A stretch of 64,000 nucleotides of DNA, from positions 1,860,001 through 1,924,000 of the forward strand of contig NZ_CP039432.1 in the NCBI RefSeq assembly GCF_005484805.1. Direction: 5' to 3'. Within the stretch, counting starts at the first letter, position 1. Each line of letters begins with the position of its first letter. This document shows positions 16,497 to 32,636 of this stretch, piece after piece. This stretch comes from Rhodococcus sp. SGAir0479 (GTDB lineage Bacteria; Actinomycetota; Actinomycetes; Mycobacteriales; Mycobacteriaceae). The notes beneath the pieces were generated by a model. That model ran no database searches, was not told the origin of the DNA, and saw nothing but the letters and a program-made list of their open reading frames with translations. Both the position numbers and the translations under genes were made by a program.

Positions 16497-18350
16497 TCAA
16501 CTGAGAGCCAGTTCCGACAACTGCCACGGACCGTTTCCCAGCAGTTCGAGCCGTCGCGTGTGGTGCCGGTCGACGGTGCTGCGGTGGCTGACGCTGAAGA
16601 TCATGCACTCCGGCACGTCCTCCCGGACCAGCCGGTAGAGCTGGCATTCGAGTCCCTCGTCGACGGCCGAGGTCGCCTCGTCGAGGAACGCCACCTGCGG
16701 CCGGATCAGCACGATGCGCGCGAAGGCCACGCGTTGCTGTTCCCCCGGCGAGAGTATCGACGACCAGTCCGCGTGCTCGTCCAGCCGGTCCACCAGGTGT
16801 CCCAGCGCCACCTTGCCCAGCACGTCCCGGATCGCGTCGTCGCCGAGATCGCCGGCCCGCGCCGGGTACGCCACGGCTGCCCGCAGGTCGCCGAGCGGAA
16901 GGTACGGCAGTTGCGAGAGGAACAGGGCGTCCGAGCCGGTCGGCCGGCGCACGGTCCCGCCGGCGTAGGGCCACATCCGCGCCAGGGTACGCAGGAGCGT
17001 CGTCTTCCCGGAACCGGACGGCCCCGACACCAGCAGCGCGTCGCCGGGAGCCAGCCGCAGCGTCAGGTCCTCGACGAGGGGACGCCCGTCCGGCCGCTCG
17101 ACGCGCACCGCGGACAACTGCACCTCGCCCTCGACGCTTTCGGTGCGCACTGCGGGCAGGTCGCGGGACCGCGCGTCGGAGTGGAGGAGCCCGTCCAACC
17201 GCACGAGGGCGGCGCGGTAGCCCGCGAAGGTGTCGTACGACTGCCGGAAGAACGACAACGAATCGGACACCTGACCGAAAGCCGTTGCGCTCTGGGTGAT
17301 GTCGCCGAGCGTGATCGTTCCGGCGAAGAACCGAGGAGCCTGGACGAGCAGCGGGAACACCACCGCTACCTGACTGACACCCAGGTTGAAACCGTTGAAC
17401 TTCAACGTTCGGAAGACGATTCGCCACGCGTTCGCGATCACCGCGGTGAAGCGCCCGAGCAACCCCGACTTCTCCACCGTCTCACCGTGATAGAACGCGA
17501 CGCTTTCTGCGCGGTCCCGCAGCCGAACCAGCGCATAGCGGAAGTTCGCGGTCAGTCGTTCGTCGAGAAAATTCAGGCGGATCAGCGGGCGCCCGATCCG
17601 GAAGGCGACGACGGTCGCCGTCAGGACGTAGACGTACACCAGTACCACCATCGCGCGGGGCACCTCGACGCCGAACAACGACATGGGCCCGGACAGGTCC
17701 CAGAGGATCTTGGTGAAGGCCACCACCGAGGTGACCGCAGTGACCAGCCCCATCGACAACGACTGCGTGATGGTGGTCATGTCGGTGACGTCGGCCTGGA
17801 TACGCTGATCCGGGTTGTCGATGCCGCTGTCGACGAAGCGTCCGCGATAGTAGGCGCGCCCATCCAGCCAGTCCGACGCCACGCGGTCGGTGAGCCACAC
17901 CCGCCAGCGGATGACGAACGCCTGCCCCACGTAGTAGTCCAGCAGCGAGCGGACCACGTGCACGGTCGCGAGGACCGCGAAGACCGCGATCGACCGCCAG
18001 AACGTCGACTTCGCCTCGGCGAGCGCCACGCTGTCGCCGCCCGAGAATGCCTGGGCGGCGTACTGCAACGAGGTGTACATCTCGTTGCCCTGATACGACA
18101 GCAGAATCGTCAGCCGCACACCCAGGACGGCCAGGAAGAGCATCACCGCGACCGTCGCCCACGTGCGCCGGCTGTCGCGTCCGGAGAAGTAGGCGCCCGA
18201 GACCGTCCAGAACTGTCGGCCCCACCGAGTGTGGCGGGCCAGCAGGTACCCGACGGTCACCAGACAGACGATCGCGATCGCGAACGCCCGTGCGGTCCAG
18301 AGGAGGCTCGCGACCGCCTCGTGATTCCAGTCGATCGGTTCGCTGCGCAT
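16497..18350 (-). CDS. bacA: SbmA/BacA-type ABC transporter (permease-ATPase fusion)
   Basis: 617-aa half-transporter of the ABC transporter family containing M. tuberculosis Rv1819c (BacA), which takes up cobalamin and other hydrophilic molecules including antimicrobial peptides. The N-terminal half has about six membrane helices and the conserved SbmA/BacA segments YYRGRFVDSGIDNPDQRI and SVAFYHGE. The C-terminal ATPase has Walker A SGPSGSGKTT, signature LSPGEQQRVAFAR and Walker B VAFLDEATSA. ATG start. Cobalamin uptake is suggested by homology only; no B12 riboswitch was seen upstream. Confidence 0.88.
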   Translation of the reverse strand: MRSEPIDWNHEAVASLLWTARAFAIAIVCLVTVGYLLARHTRWGRQFWTVSGAYFSGRDSRRTWATVAVMLFLAVLGVRLTILLSYQGNEMYTSLQYAAQAFSGGDSVALAEAKSTFWRSIAVFAVLATVHVVRSLLDYYVGQAFVIRWRVWLTDRVASDWLDGRAYYRGRFVDSGIDNPDQRIQADVTDMTTITQSLSMGLVTAVTSVVAFTKILWDLSGPMSLFGVEVPRAMVVLVYVYVLTATVVAFRIGRPLIRLNFLDERLTANFRYALVRLRDRAESVAFYHGETVEKSGLLGRFTAVIANAWRIVFRTLKFNGFNLGVSQVAVVFPLLVQAPRFFAGTITLGDITQSATAFGQVSDSLSFFRQSYDTFAGYRAALVRLDGLLHSDARSRDLPAVRTESVEGEVQLSAVRVERPDGRPLVEDLTLRLAPGDALLVSGPSGSGKTTLLRTLARMWPYAGGTVRRPTGSDALFLSQLPYLPLGDLRAAVAYPARAGDLGDDAIRDVLGKVALGHLVDRLDEHADWSSILSPGEQQRVAFARIVLIRPQVAFLDEATSAVDEGLECQLYRLVREDVPECMIFSVSHRSTVDRHHTRRLELLGNGPWQLSELALS

Positions 18351-18436
18351 GAGGCTCCCCCATCGGCGACGGCGTGCCGGCTCGGAAGAACCAGAATTCT
18401 ATCGGCCCCCGGCCGACCCCGATACGGGTTCGACGG

Positions 18437-19333
18437 TCATCGCCGCGGGGGGAAGTGCCTGATCACGCCCTCTTGGACAACCGTCGCGATCAGCTGTCCG
18501 TCCCGGGTGAAGAAATGCCCGGTCGCCAGGCCGCGGGAGCCGGAGGCCACCGGCGATTCGGTGGCGTACAACGCCCAGTCGTCGAAGCGGAACGGGCGAT
18601 GGAACCAGATGGAGTGGTTGACGGTGGCCGCGACGATCCGGTCGAGCCCCCAGGACAGGCCGTGGGTGGTCAGCACGGAATCGAGCACCGTCGTGTCGGA
18701 GGAGTAGGCCAGCGCCGCCGCGTGCACCCACGGATCGTCCGGCAGGGATCCGTCCGCCCGCAGCCACACCCGGTTGTGGTTCAGCCGTTCCCCGGTGCCC
18801 TTGAGCACCCAGGTGGGGTCGTTGGCGTACCGCATCTGCATCGGCTTGAGCGCGTCGACGAACACGCGCAGACGATCCTCGTACCCGACGATGTGATCGT
18901 CGAACGAGGGCAGCGTCTCCGGTGCGGGCACCGCAGGCATGTCGACGCCGTGTTCGAGACCGGTGGTCCAGTCCTGGAACGCCGCGAACATCGAGAAGAC
19001 CACGTTGCCGCCCTGGTAGGCGGTCACCTGACGGTTCGCGAACGCCCGCCCGTCCCGGTGCCGGTCGACGCGGAACTCGATGGGCGCCTTCACGTCGCCG
19101 CCCCGAATGAAGTGGGCGTTGAGCGCGTGGACCGGACGATCGCCGTCGACCGTCCGGTCCGCGGCCACCAACGCCTGTGCCGTCAGCTGCCCCCCGAAGG
19201 TGCGGCTGCCGACCTGCCGCGGGTGATGCCCCAGGTACGTGTCCTCGCCGATCTGCTCGAGATCCAGGAGCGAGAGCATCGTCTCCAGATCCGCCGACCG
19301 CGGCGCACGCACGTCCGCACCCAGATCGCTCAC
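18437..19333 (-). CDS. tesB: acyl-CoA thioesterase II
   Basis: 298-aa double-hotdog thioesterase hydrolysing medium- and long-chain acyl-CoA. Hallmarks: RTFGGQLTAQALVAA in the first hotdog, ALNAHFIRGGD, then SLDRIVAA-like and HSIWFHRPFRFDDW in the second hotdog, including the catalytic Asp/Thr/Gln region. Starts at GTG, 13 bp after the pyruvate kinase gene in the same direction. The pyk-tesB arrangement matches M. tuberculosis Rv1617-Rv1618, so the two are probably cotranscribed. Confidence 0.92.
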   Translation of the reverse strand: MSDLGADVRAPRSADLETMLSLLDLEQIGEDTYLGHHPRQVGSRTFGGQLTAQALVAADRTVDGDRPVHALNAHFIRGGDVKAPIEFRVDRHRDGRAFANRQVTAYQGGNVVFSMFAAFQDWTTGLEHGVDMPAVPAPETLPSFDDHIVGYEDRLRVFVDALKPMQMRYANDPTWVLKGTGERLNHNRVWLRADGSLPDDPWVHAAALAYSSDTTVLDSVLTTHGLSWGLDRIVAATVNHSIWFHRPFRFDDWALYATESPVASGSRGLATGHFFTRDGQLIATVVQEGVIRHFPPRR

Positions 19334-19346
19334 CCGGCTACCCCTT

Positions 19347-20765
19347 CTAGTGGTCTTCCTCCCCGATCCGGTGGACGTGGATCAGGTTGGTCGAGCCTAC
19401 TGTGCCGGGCGGCGAACCCGCGACGATCACCACGAGATCCCCGCGGTTGTAGCGGCCGAGGGACAGCAACGCGTGATCGACCTGGAAGAACATCTGATCG
19501 GTCGAATCGACCGGATCCACGATGAACGTCTCGGTACCCCACGAGAGCGCCAACTGGCAGCGCACCTCCTCGAGCGGGGTGAACGCCAGCAGCGGCAGCG
19601 GCGAGTGCAACCGCGCCAGCCGGCGGACGGTGTCCCCGGACTGGGTGAAGGCCACCAACGCCTTCGCGTCCAGGCGCTCACCGATGTCCCGGGCGCCGTA
19701 GGAGATCACACCGCGCTTGGTGCGCGGCACATGGGTGAGCGGCGGCACCCGCGCGGGATCGGTCTCGACGGCCTCGAGAATCCGAGCCATCGTCTGCACC
19801 GTCTCCATCACGTACTTGCCCACGGACGTCTCGCCCGAGAGCATCACCGCGTCCGCACCGTCCAGGACCGCGTTCGCGACGTCGGACGCCTCGGCGCGGG
19901 TGGGACGGGAGTTCTCGATCATCGATTCGAGCATCTGGGTCGCCACGATCACCGGCTTGGCGTTCTCGCGGGCGATCTGGATGGCCCGCTTCTGCACCAG
20001 CGGCACCTGCTCGAGGGGCAACTCCACCCCGAGGTCGCCGCGGGCCACCATTACCGCGTCGAACGCCAGCACCACGGCCTCGAGGTTCTCGATCGCCTCC
20101 GGCTTCTCGAGCTTGGCGATCACCGGGACCCGCCGGCCCACGCGGTCCATGACGTCGTGCACCAGTTCGACGTCGGCGGGCGAGCGCACGAACGACAGCG
20201 CGATGAAGTCGACGCCCAGGCGCAGCGCGAACTCGAGGTCGGCGATGTCCTTCTCCGACAGCGCCGGAACCGAGACGTTCATCCCGGGCAGCGAGACGCC
20301 CTTGTTGTTCGAGACGGGGCCGCCCTCGGTGACGCGGCACACCACGTCGTCACCCTCGACGGCCTCGACCACGAGCCCCACCTTGCCGTCGTCGACCAGC
20401 AACCGGTCGCCGGGACGGGCGTCCTCGGCCAGCTGCTTGTACGTGGTCGAGACGCGGTCGTGGGTCCCCTCGCAGTCGGCGACGGTGATGCGGATCTGTT
20501 CGCCGGTCTCCCACACGGTCCGGCCCTCCACGAACCGGCCGAGGCGGATCTTCGGACCTTGCAGGTCGGCGAGGATACCGACCGCGCGGCCGGTCACCTC
20601 GGACGCCTTGCGCACCCGCCGGTAGTTCTCCTCGTGATCGGAATGTTCACCGTGGCTGAAGTTCAGTCGCGCGACGTCCATCCCGCTCTCGACGAGCTCA
20701 CGGACGCGGTCACCGGTAGCAGTAGCAGGGCCAAGAGTGCAGACAATCTTCGTGCGTCGGGTCAC
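19347..20765 (-). CDS. pyk: pyruvate kinase
   Basis: 472-aa glycolytic enzyme converting PEP and ADP to pyruvate and ATP. N-terminal RRTKIVCTLGPAT, the NFSHG active-site segment, K/Mg-binding FDAVMVARGDLGVELP, and the C-terminal allosteric domain with TQSGDTVRR. No PEP-utiliser extension. GTG 20765 chosen, giving an N-terminus like the mycobacterial protein; a TTG two codons upstream is an alternative. A -10-like TAGGCT ends 6 bp before the GTG, which would make the transcript nearly leaderless. Confidence 0.96.
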   Translation of the reverse strand: MTRRTKIVCTLGPATATGDRVRELVESGMDVARLNFSHGEHSDHEENYRRVRKASEVTGRAVGILADLQGPKIRLGRFVEGRTVWETGEQIRITVADCEGTHDRVSTTYKQLAEDARPGDRLLVDDGKVGLVVEAVEGDDVVCRVTEGGPVSNNKGVSLPGMNVSVPALSEKDIADLEFALRLGVDFIALSFVRSPADVELVHDVMDRVGRRVPVIAKLEKPEAIENLEAVVLAFDAVMVARGDLGVELPLEQVPLVQKRAIQIARENAKPVIVATQMLESMIENSRPTRAEASDVANAVLDGADAVMLSGETSVGKYVMETVQTMARILEAVETDPARVPPLTHVPRTKRGVISYGARDIGERLDAKALVAFTQSGDTVRRLARLHSPLPLLAFTPLEEVRCQLALSWGTETFIVDPVDSTDQMFFQVDHALLSLGRYNRGDLVVIVAGSPPGTVGSTNLIHVHRIGEEDH

Positions 20766-20837
20766 GAGCAAAGCCTAGTCAACTTCAGGAACGAACTCTA
20801 TTCGGCAGGCGAACGACCGGTGACGTCCCGGTGATCG

Positions 20838-22335
20838 TCAGACGACCGTCAGCGGCAGCGCCGTCGGATGCACCGGCGCGGGCAGTTCGGACCCTCCCGT
20901 CAGATAGACGTCGACGCCCCGCGCGGCCGACCTGCCCTCGGCGATCGCCCACACGACGAGTGACGCGCCGCGGTGGGCGTCCCCGCACACGAACACACCG
21001 GGAGTGGCGGTCTGCCAATCCGATCCACACGAGAGCGCGCCTCTCCTGTTCGTCTCGAGCCCGAGGTCCCCGAGCAGGGGCCCGGTCTCGATCCCCTCGA
21101 ATCCGATCGCGAAAAGTGCCAGATCGCAGGGTAATTCGATCTCCTCCCCCACGGGCACGATCATTCGCCGACCGTGTTCGTCGCGGCCGAGTCGCACCTC
21201 GGCCAGGACCATCGACCGCACGTGCCCTTCGGCGTCACCCAGAAAGCGTTGCACCGCAACCTCGTACCGGCGCACGCCGCCCTCTGCGTGCGCCGGGGAG
21301 GTGCGTAGCACCATGGGCCACGCGGGCCACGGTGTCGATCCCTCGTCGCGTTCGGTCGGCAGCGCCGGGTGGTAGTCGAGCTGCGTCACCGACAGCGCGC
21401 CCTGCCGGTGCGCAGTGCCCAGGCAGTCGGCTCCGGTGTCGCCGCCCCCGATGATCACGACGTGCTTGCCCCGCGCGGTGATCGGGGACGGGCCGTCCCC
21501 CTCGCACTCGTGGTTGGAGGCGACGAGATGCTCCATCGCCAGGTGCACGCCCTCGAGGTCGCGGCCCACGACGTCGCGGTTGTCCCGCGCCTTCAGCGCG
21601 CCGGTCGCGAGAACCACCGCGTCGAACCGGGACGTCAACGCCGACACCGGAAGTTCCACACCGACCTCCACGTCGGTGACGAAATGCGTTCCCTCCACCC
21701 GCATCTGCGTCAGCCGGTGATCGAGGACGGACTTCTCGAGCTTGAACGCCGGGATGCCGTACCGCAGCAGACCACCGAGACGGTCGTCGCGCTCGTACAC
21801 CGTCACCTCGTGCCCGGCCCGCGTGAGTTGCTGGGCCGCCGCCAGTCCTGCGGGGCCGGAACCGACGACCGCGACGTGCCGGCCGGTGTGCACGGTGGGC
21901 AGAACCGGGCCCACCTCACCCTTCTCCCAGGCGATGTCCGCGATGGCCTGCTCGATCCGTTTGATCGTGACGCTGCCCGTGGTGTGGGTGTCGGCGAGCG
22001 ACAGCACGCACGCGGCCTCGCACGGTGCCGGGCAGATCCGGCCGGTCACCTCGGGGAAGTTGTTGGTCGCGTGCAGACGCTCGGCCGCCGCGTCCCACCG
22101 TCCGCGCCGCACCAGGTCGTTCCACTCGGGGATGAGGTTGCCGAGCGGACACCCGGCGCTTCCGGAATGGCAGAACGGGATGCCGCAGTCCATGCAGCGG
22201 GTGGCCTGCTCCGCGACCTCCCGCTCGCGTTCGGCTGCAGGTTGCGGCTCGTACACCTCGCGCCAGTCGTGCACGCGCTCGGTCACCGGACGTTTGCGCG
22301 CCTCACGCTTGTCGATGTGCAGAAAACCCTGCGGA

Positions 22336-22343
<8 letters not shown>
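20838..22343 (-). CDS. gltD: glutamate synthase small (beta) subunit
   Basis: 501-aa NADPH-oxidising subunit of GOGAT. Cys clusters for [4Fe-4S] centres near the N-terminus ([10 protein letters not shown] and CPAPCEAAC), an FAD-binding Rossmann motif ([15 protein letters not shown]) and an NADPH-binding motif ([12 protein letters not shown]). It feeds electrons to GltB, whose gene overlaps its start by 8 bp. Together they make two glutamates from glutamine and 2-oxoglutarate. In M. tuberculosis gltBD sits elsewhere on the chromosome (Rv3858c-Rv3859c). Confidence 0.95.
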
Positions 22344-26925
<4,582 letters not shown>

Positions 26926-27197
26926 CGAACACCTCCACACCGGTCCAGCCTCGAAGCGGGGCCTCGCTGCGGGCCATCGCGCGTCGCGCACTTCTCCGGC
27001 GGCTCCCTGGCGGGGGTCGCCCATTACGGGTGCCGACTGCATCGATCGGGGTCCACCGGCACTGCTGTCGACCCGTGAAGGTTGCCGGAATCGCTTCCCG
27101 GCCGGGTCAGTTTACCAAGCTGGTGCCGTCCGAAGCGATGGCGAAAAATGCCGCACCGCCCACGCGGAGAGGGCGCGGGCGGTGCGTACGGGACGGG
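26926..27197 (-). promoter_or_regulatory. gltB upstream region and TM2-gene terminator zone
   Basis: 272-bp gap. Its left part must contain the gltB promoter and leader; no confident hexamers were found. Its right part holds the intrinsic terminator of the TM2 gene (separate entry). No coding frame was found. Confidence 0.35.
27153..27185 (-). terminator. intrinsic terminator of trp-lgt-TM2 unit
   Basis: GCACCGCCC (27153-27161) pairs with GGGCGGTGC (27177-27185). Read on the minus strand the stem is followed by GGCATTTTTCG, a real T run, 12 bp after the TM2 gene stop. This is the most classical rho-independent terminator in the window. Confidence 0.85.
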
Positions 27198-27893
27198 TCA
27201 GCTGCGGAGCTTGCGTCCCTGCGCGTCACGGACGTTGCCGGCGAGCATGACGATGCCGTCGATCACGGGCCACACGACGCCAAGACCGCACGTGAGCCAC
27301 GTGACGGCGATCTGGCCGATCGCGATGCCCGTGTGCCCGGTGTAGAAGCGACCGGCGCCGAACGCGCCGAGGAAGACCTGCAGCAGTCCGGCCGCGACCT
27401 TCGTCTTGTCCGACAACGGCTCCCCGGTGAGCGGATCACGACCGTACGGTGCGCCCGGATCTCCGTAACCGCCGTAGGCGGGCGGGTACGCCCCGGGGGC
27501 GGAGTAGGCCGACCCGGCGGGATACGACGGCGGCGCGGACGGCGGAGGCGGAGGGGGCGTCGGCCGGCCGTACTCGGGCTGCGGCGTCCCGTAGACGGGC
27601 CCGGGGGACGGCGGCAGCGGGTCGCTCGACGGCGGCGGATAGCTGGGTCCGCTGCCCCAGCCCGGACCGTTGCCGACACCGGAATAGGTGTCCCAGCCGG
27701 GGCCGGCGGAATTGCCTCCCGACGGCGGCACCGCGGACGTGCCGGAGGTCGACTCCGTCATCGACGCGTCGGCCGTCGGGTCGTAGTCGAACGGGGAACC
27801 GAATTCCGGGGGCGTGGGTTCCGACGACGCGTCCGCCCAGCCCTGCTCCCGGGGCTCGGGCGCGTCGTCGCCGGGCTTTCGGTCGTCACTCAT
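27198..27893 (-). CDS. TM2 domain-containing membrane protein
   Basis: 231 aa. The first 150 residues are a low-complexity Pro/Gly/Tyr-rich cytoplasmic-type region (repeated PPP and YGxP patterns). The last 60 form a TM2 domain with two hydrophobic helices (VAAGLLQVFLGAFGAGRFYTG and IAVTWLTCGLGVVWPVIDG) joined by a short GHTGIA turn. Function of such proteins is not established. It overlaps lgt by 8 bp and ends the trp-lgt transcription unit. Confidence 0.85.
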   Translation of the reverse strand: MSDDRKPGDDAPEPREQGWADASSEPTPPEFGSPFDYDPTADASMTESTSGTSAVPPSGGNSAGPGWDTYSGVGNGPGWGSGPSYPPPSSDPLPPSPGPVYGTPQPEYGRPTPPPPPPSAPPSYPAGSAYSAPGAYPPAYGGYGDPGAPYGRDPLTGEPLSDKTKVAAGLLQVFLGAFGAGRFYTGHTGIAIGQIAVTWLTCGLGVVWPVIDGIVMLAGNVRDAQGRKLRS

Positions 27894-28896
27894 TTCTGCT
27901 CCCCTTCACATCGGAACCGCCCCGGTCGGTCGGGTCGGCAACGCCGGACGCATCGGTCTGGTGGTCGACGCCGGAGTCGGACCGCTCACCGGCACCCACG
28001 GCCGCGGTCGCGCGGTCGGCTCGGTGCGGCTGCAACTCCTCGGGAGCCTCCCGGCCCTTGGTCGCGAGCACGAAGTAGGCGACCGCACCCACGAACACGA
28101 GGGCCGACGTGAACGAGTTGACCCGGATACCGAGGATGTGGGTCGCGTGATCCGAGCGCATGAGTTCGATCCAGAACCGGCCGGCGCAGTAACCCGCGAC
28201 GTAGAGCGCGAACAGGCGCCCGTGACCGATCCTGAACCGGCGGTCGACGATCACCAGGAGCACGACCACCAGCAGGTTCCACACCAGCTCGTACAGGAAG
28301 GTCGGATGCACCACCTGCTGGACGACGCCGTTGGAGACCCCGTCGAGGGTGTCGACCCGGCCGGCCGCGTCGGTGCGCTCGTAGATCTCGAGGCCCCACG
28401 GCACGGTGGTGGCGCGTCCGTACAGCTCCTGGTTGAACCAGTTGCCCACCCGGCCGATCGCCTGCGCCAGCACGATGCCCGGCGCGATGGCGTCACCGAG
28501 GGCCGGCAGCGGGATGCCGCGGCGCCGACAGCCGATCCACGCTCCGACGCCACCGAGGAGCACGGCGCCCCAGATGCCGAGGCCGCCCTGCCAGATCTTG
28601 AGCGCATCCGACGGTCGGCCGTCCGCCCCGAAATAGGTCGACCAGTCGGTGATCACGTGGTACAGCCGGCCGCCGACGAGACCGAACGGCACGGCCCAGA
28701 TCGCGATGTCGAGGACCGTGCCCTTCTCGCCGCCGCGGGCGACCCAACGGCGATCGCCCCACACGATGGCGACGACGATGCCGACGATGATGCAGAGCGC
28801 GTACGCGCGCAACGCCAGCGGCCCCACGTGCCACACACCCTGCGGTGGGCTCGGGAGGTACGCGAGCAGTTCGGTCGAGGTCACCATCGAAGTCAC
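27886..28896 (-). CDS. lgt: prolipoprotein diacylglyceryl transferase
   Basis: 336-aa membrane enzyme that adds diacylglycerol from phosphatidylglycerol to the lipobox Cys of prolipoproteins, the first step of lipoprotein maturation. Seven or so helices; the Lgt signature GRVGNWFNQELYG and the downstream R-F-x-I-E motif (GRFWIELMRSDH) are present. A hydrophilic acidic tail of about 60 residues follows, as in mycobacterial Lgt. GTG 28896 overlaps the trpA stop (GTGA); ATG 28886 is an alternative start. The trpA-lgt order matches M. tuberculosis Rv1613-Rv1614. Confidence 0.94.
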   Translation of the reverse strand: MTSMVTSTELLAYLPSPPQGVWHVGPLALRAYALCIIVGIVVAIVWGDRRWVARGGEKGTVLDIAIWAVPFGLVGGRLYHVITDWSTYFGADGRPSDALKIWQGGLGIWGAVLLGGVGAWIGCRRRGIPLPALGDAIAPGIVLAQAIGRVGNWFNQELYGRATTVPWGLEIYERTDAAGRVDTLDGVSNGVVQQVVHPTFLYELVWNLLVVVLLVIVDRRFRIGHGRLFALYVAGYCAGRFWIELMRSDHATHILGIRVNSFTSALVFVGAVAYFVLATKGREAPEELQPHRADRATAAVGAGERSDSGVDHQTDASGVADPTDRGGSDVKGSRNE

Positions 28897-29692
28897 GACG
28901 CCACGGTAGCCGAGCGCACACCCTCCGCCAGTTCGGCCGTGAGCGTCCGCACCGCCCCGAGGCCCTGCTCCACCGCCGACACGATCGCCGACCCCACGAT
29001 GACGGCATCCGCGTAGGACGCGATCTCGGCGGCCTGCGCGCCCGACCGCACACCCAGCCCGACGCCGACGGGGATGTCGGAGTGCGCGCGGATGCGGGCG
29101 GTGAGCTCGGGGGCCATCGAGGAGACGCTGTCGCGCGCGCCGGTCACGCCCATCGTCGACGCCGCGTAGATGAAGCCGCTGCTGGCGTCGAGGGTCTTCG
29201 CCAGCCGCTCCTCCGTGGACGACGGCGCGACCAGGAAGATGCGGTCGAGGTGGTGCTCGTCGGAGGCGCTCATCCACTCACCGGCTTCCTCGGGGATGAG
29301 GTTGGGAGTGATCATGCCCAGTCCGCCCGCCGCGGCGAGGTCACGGGCGAACGCGTCGACGCCGTACTTGAGTACCGGGTTCCAGTACGTCATGACGACG
29401 GCCTTGCCGCCGACGGACGCGATCTGCTCGACGATCGTGAACACGTCGCGCACCCGGACCCCGTTGCGCAGTGCCGTCTCGGCGGCGTGCTGGATGGTGG
29501 GGCCGTCCATCACCGGGTCCGAGTAGGCGACGCCGACCTCGATGATGTCGCAGCCGGAGTCGACCATCGCCTTGAAGACGTCGATGGACCCGGCGACGTC
29601 GGGATAGCCGGCCGGAAGGTAGCCCACGAGCGCGGCGCGATCCTCCGCGCGGCACTGGGCGAACGTCGGCGCCAGGCGCGAATCTCGTTGGC

Positions 29693-29696
<4 letters not shown>
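28893..29696 (-). CDS. trpA: tryptophan synthase alpha subunit
   Basis: 267-aa TIM-barrel enzyme releasing indole from indole-3-glycerol phosphate. Conserved GYLPAGYPD, catalytic Glu in [17 protein letters not shown], Asp in the next loop, and phosphate-binding GVGLGVRSG near the end. GTG 29696 overlaps the trpB stop by 4 bp (GTGA), giving coupled synthesis of the alpha-beta complex. Confidence 0.95.
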
Positions 29697-31033
<1,337 letters not shown>

Positions 31034-31075
31034 CGCCGCCGAGAACGAATGGTCGGGTCCGGATCCGCGCGGCCG

Positions 31076-31885
31076 TCAGCGAGCGGGCTTGGGGCACGAC
31101 GGATGCGCGCCCGCGGTCACGAGCTCGGCGACCGCCGCACGCGGGTCGCCGCTGGTCACCAGCCCCTCACCGACGAGCACGGCGTCCGCGCCCGCGCCCG
31201 CGTACGCGAGCAGATCCCCGGTGCCACGCACGCCGGACTCCGCGATCTTCACGACGTCGGTGGGCAGTCCCGGCGCGATCCGCCCGAACGTGTCCATGTC
31301 GACCTCGAGGGTCTTGAGGTTGCGGGCGTTCACACCGATGACGCTGGCGCCGGCTTCGAGGGCCCGATCCGCTTCCTCCTCCGTGTGCACCTCGACGAGC
31401 GCGGTCATGCCCAGTGATTCGGTGCGCTCCAGCAGCGAGGTCAGCACGCTCTGCTCGAGCGCCGCGACGATCAGCAGGATCACGTCGGCCCCATGGGCCC
31501 GGGCCTCGTGGATCTGGTACGGGCCCACGATGAAGTCCTTGCGCAGGACCGGGATGTTCACGGCGCGGCGCACGGCGTCGAGATCGGCCAGCGACCCGTG
31601 GAAGCGACGCTCCTCCGTCAGGACGCTGATCACCCGCGCCCCACCCGCCTCGTAGGCGGCCGCGAGCACCGCGGGGTCCGGGATGTCGGCGAGAGCACCC
31701 TTCGATGGGCTCGCCCGCTTGACCTCGGCGATCACCCCGATCCCCGACGCGCGCAGAGCGGCAGCGGCATCGAGGGCGGGCGGTGCGGCGGCCGCGGCAG
31801 CCTTCACCGCGGCGAGATCGAGAACGGCTTCGCGGGCGGCGACATCGGCGCGCACCCCGTCGAGAATCGAGTCGAGAACGGTCAT
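31076..31885 (-). CDS. trpC: indole-3-glycerol phosphate synthase
   Basis: 269-aa TIM-barrel enzyme of tryptophan synthesis. Conserved [13 protein letters not shown] (catalytic Glu and Lys), VLRKDFIV (catalytic Lys), [15 protein letters not shown] and the phosphate-binding [10 protein letters not shown]. Not fused to TrpF, as usual in actinobacteria, where PriA supplies that step. Fourth step of the pathway encoded in this operon. Confidence 0.95.
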   Translation of the reverse strand: MTVLDSILDGVRADVAAREAVLDLAAVKAAAAAAPPALDAAAALRASGIGVIAEVKRASPSKGALADIPDPAVLAAAYEAGGARVISVLTEERRFHGSLADLDAVRRAVNIPVLRKDFIVGPYQIHEARAHGADVILLIVAALEQSVLTSLLERTESLGMTALVEVHTEEEADRALEAGASVIGVNARNLKTLEVDMDTFGRIAPGLPTDVVKIAESGVRGTGDLLAYAGAGADAVLVGEGLVTSGDPRAAVAELVTAGAHPSCPKPAR

Positions 31886-31964
31886 CGAAGGCCCCGAGTC
31901 CTTTCCGGCATGTCAACCGATGTGAGGAAGCTCATCGGATCTTGACTCAGCCTAGAGGTTGCAG

Positions 31965-32636
31965 TTAGTCACCCTCCGGGCGGGTACCCGGAGCACCGGG
32001 GTGCTTCTCCCCGTCGTCGGTCGGGTCCTCGCCCGCGTCGAGCGCGTCCCACAGCATCCGCTGGGTTCGCGGCTGCTCGTGGCCCTCCCCGGCACCGCGA
32101 CGCGCGGTGGCCTCGCGTCGGGCCGCCGGGCTGTCGTACTTCGACGAAAGCCCTCCCGTCGCAGCCGGTTTGCGGACGAGGACTCCGGCCGCCGCGAGCG
32201 TGAGCAAGGACCCGAGCAGGACCAACAGCGCGGGCGCGGTCGCGACCTCGGTCGCCACGACCTGCGTTCCGACCCGCTCGAATCCCGCGATGTCCGCGGC
32301 CTGCTCGTCCGATGCGCCCCCGGTGAGCAGGCCCAGCGCCGGCAGCGCCGCGACGACCGCGACCACCGCGACGAGGACGCCGACGACGCGTACCACCCAG
32401 CCCCGGACCGCGAACGCCGCGGCGATCGCGGCGACGAGCACGAGCGCGAGCGGGGTGGTGGCCGCCGCCCACGTTCCGCCGTCGAGTTCGGTCACACGGT
32501 CCACGCCCAGGCCGTCGGACGAGGTGACCGTCACCCAGGTCATGCGCGAGGAACCCCACAGGCACAGCGCGGCCAGCGCCAGCAGCAGCGCCGCGATTCC
32601 CGTCGCGCGCCTACCGGCCTTTCTCTCACTCACCAC
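31965..32636 (-). CDS. Trp-operon-associated membrane protein (TIGR02234-type)
   Basis: 223-aa membrane protein found between trpE and trpC in many actinobacteria (M. tuberculosis Rv1610 position). About four hydrophobic helices: residues ~12-30, ~60-78, ~82-103 and ~130-155. The loop after the first helix is periplasmic-sized and carries a W-V-T-V-T motif; the C-terminal 60 residues are hydrophilic and charged. Function unknown; transport or sensing of tryptophan precursors has been suggested from context only. It overlaps the trpE stop by 11 bp, with GGAGG upstream of a double GTG start. Confidence 0.85.
   Translation of the reverse strand: MVSERKAGRRATGIAALLLALAALCLWGSSRMTWVTVTSSDGLGVDRVTELDGGTWAAATTPLALVLVAAIAAAFAVRGWVVRVVGVLVAVVAVVAALPALGLLTGGASDEQAADIAGFERVGTQVVATEVATAPALLVLLGSLLTLAAAGVLVRKPAATGGLSSKYDSPAARREATARRGAGEGHEQPRTQRMLWDALDAGEDPTDDGEKHPGAPGTRPEGD

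Noticed and set aside
16497-18350. Cobalamin riboswitch controlling the BacA-type transporter
   Set aside because: No room (86 bp to tesB) and no B12 box seen upstream.
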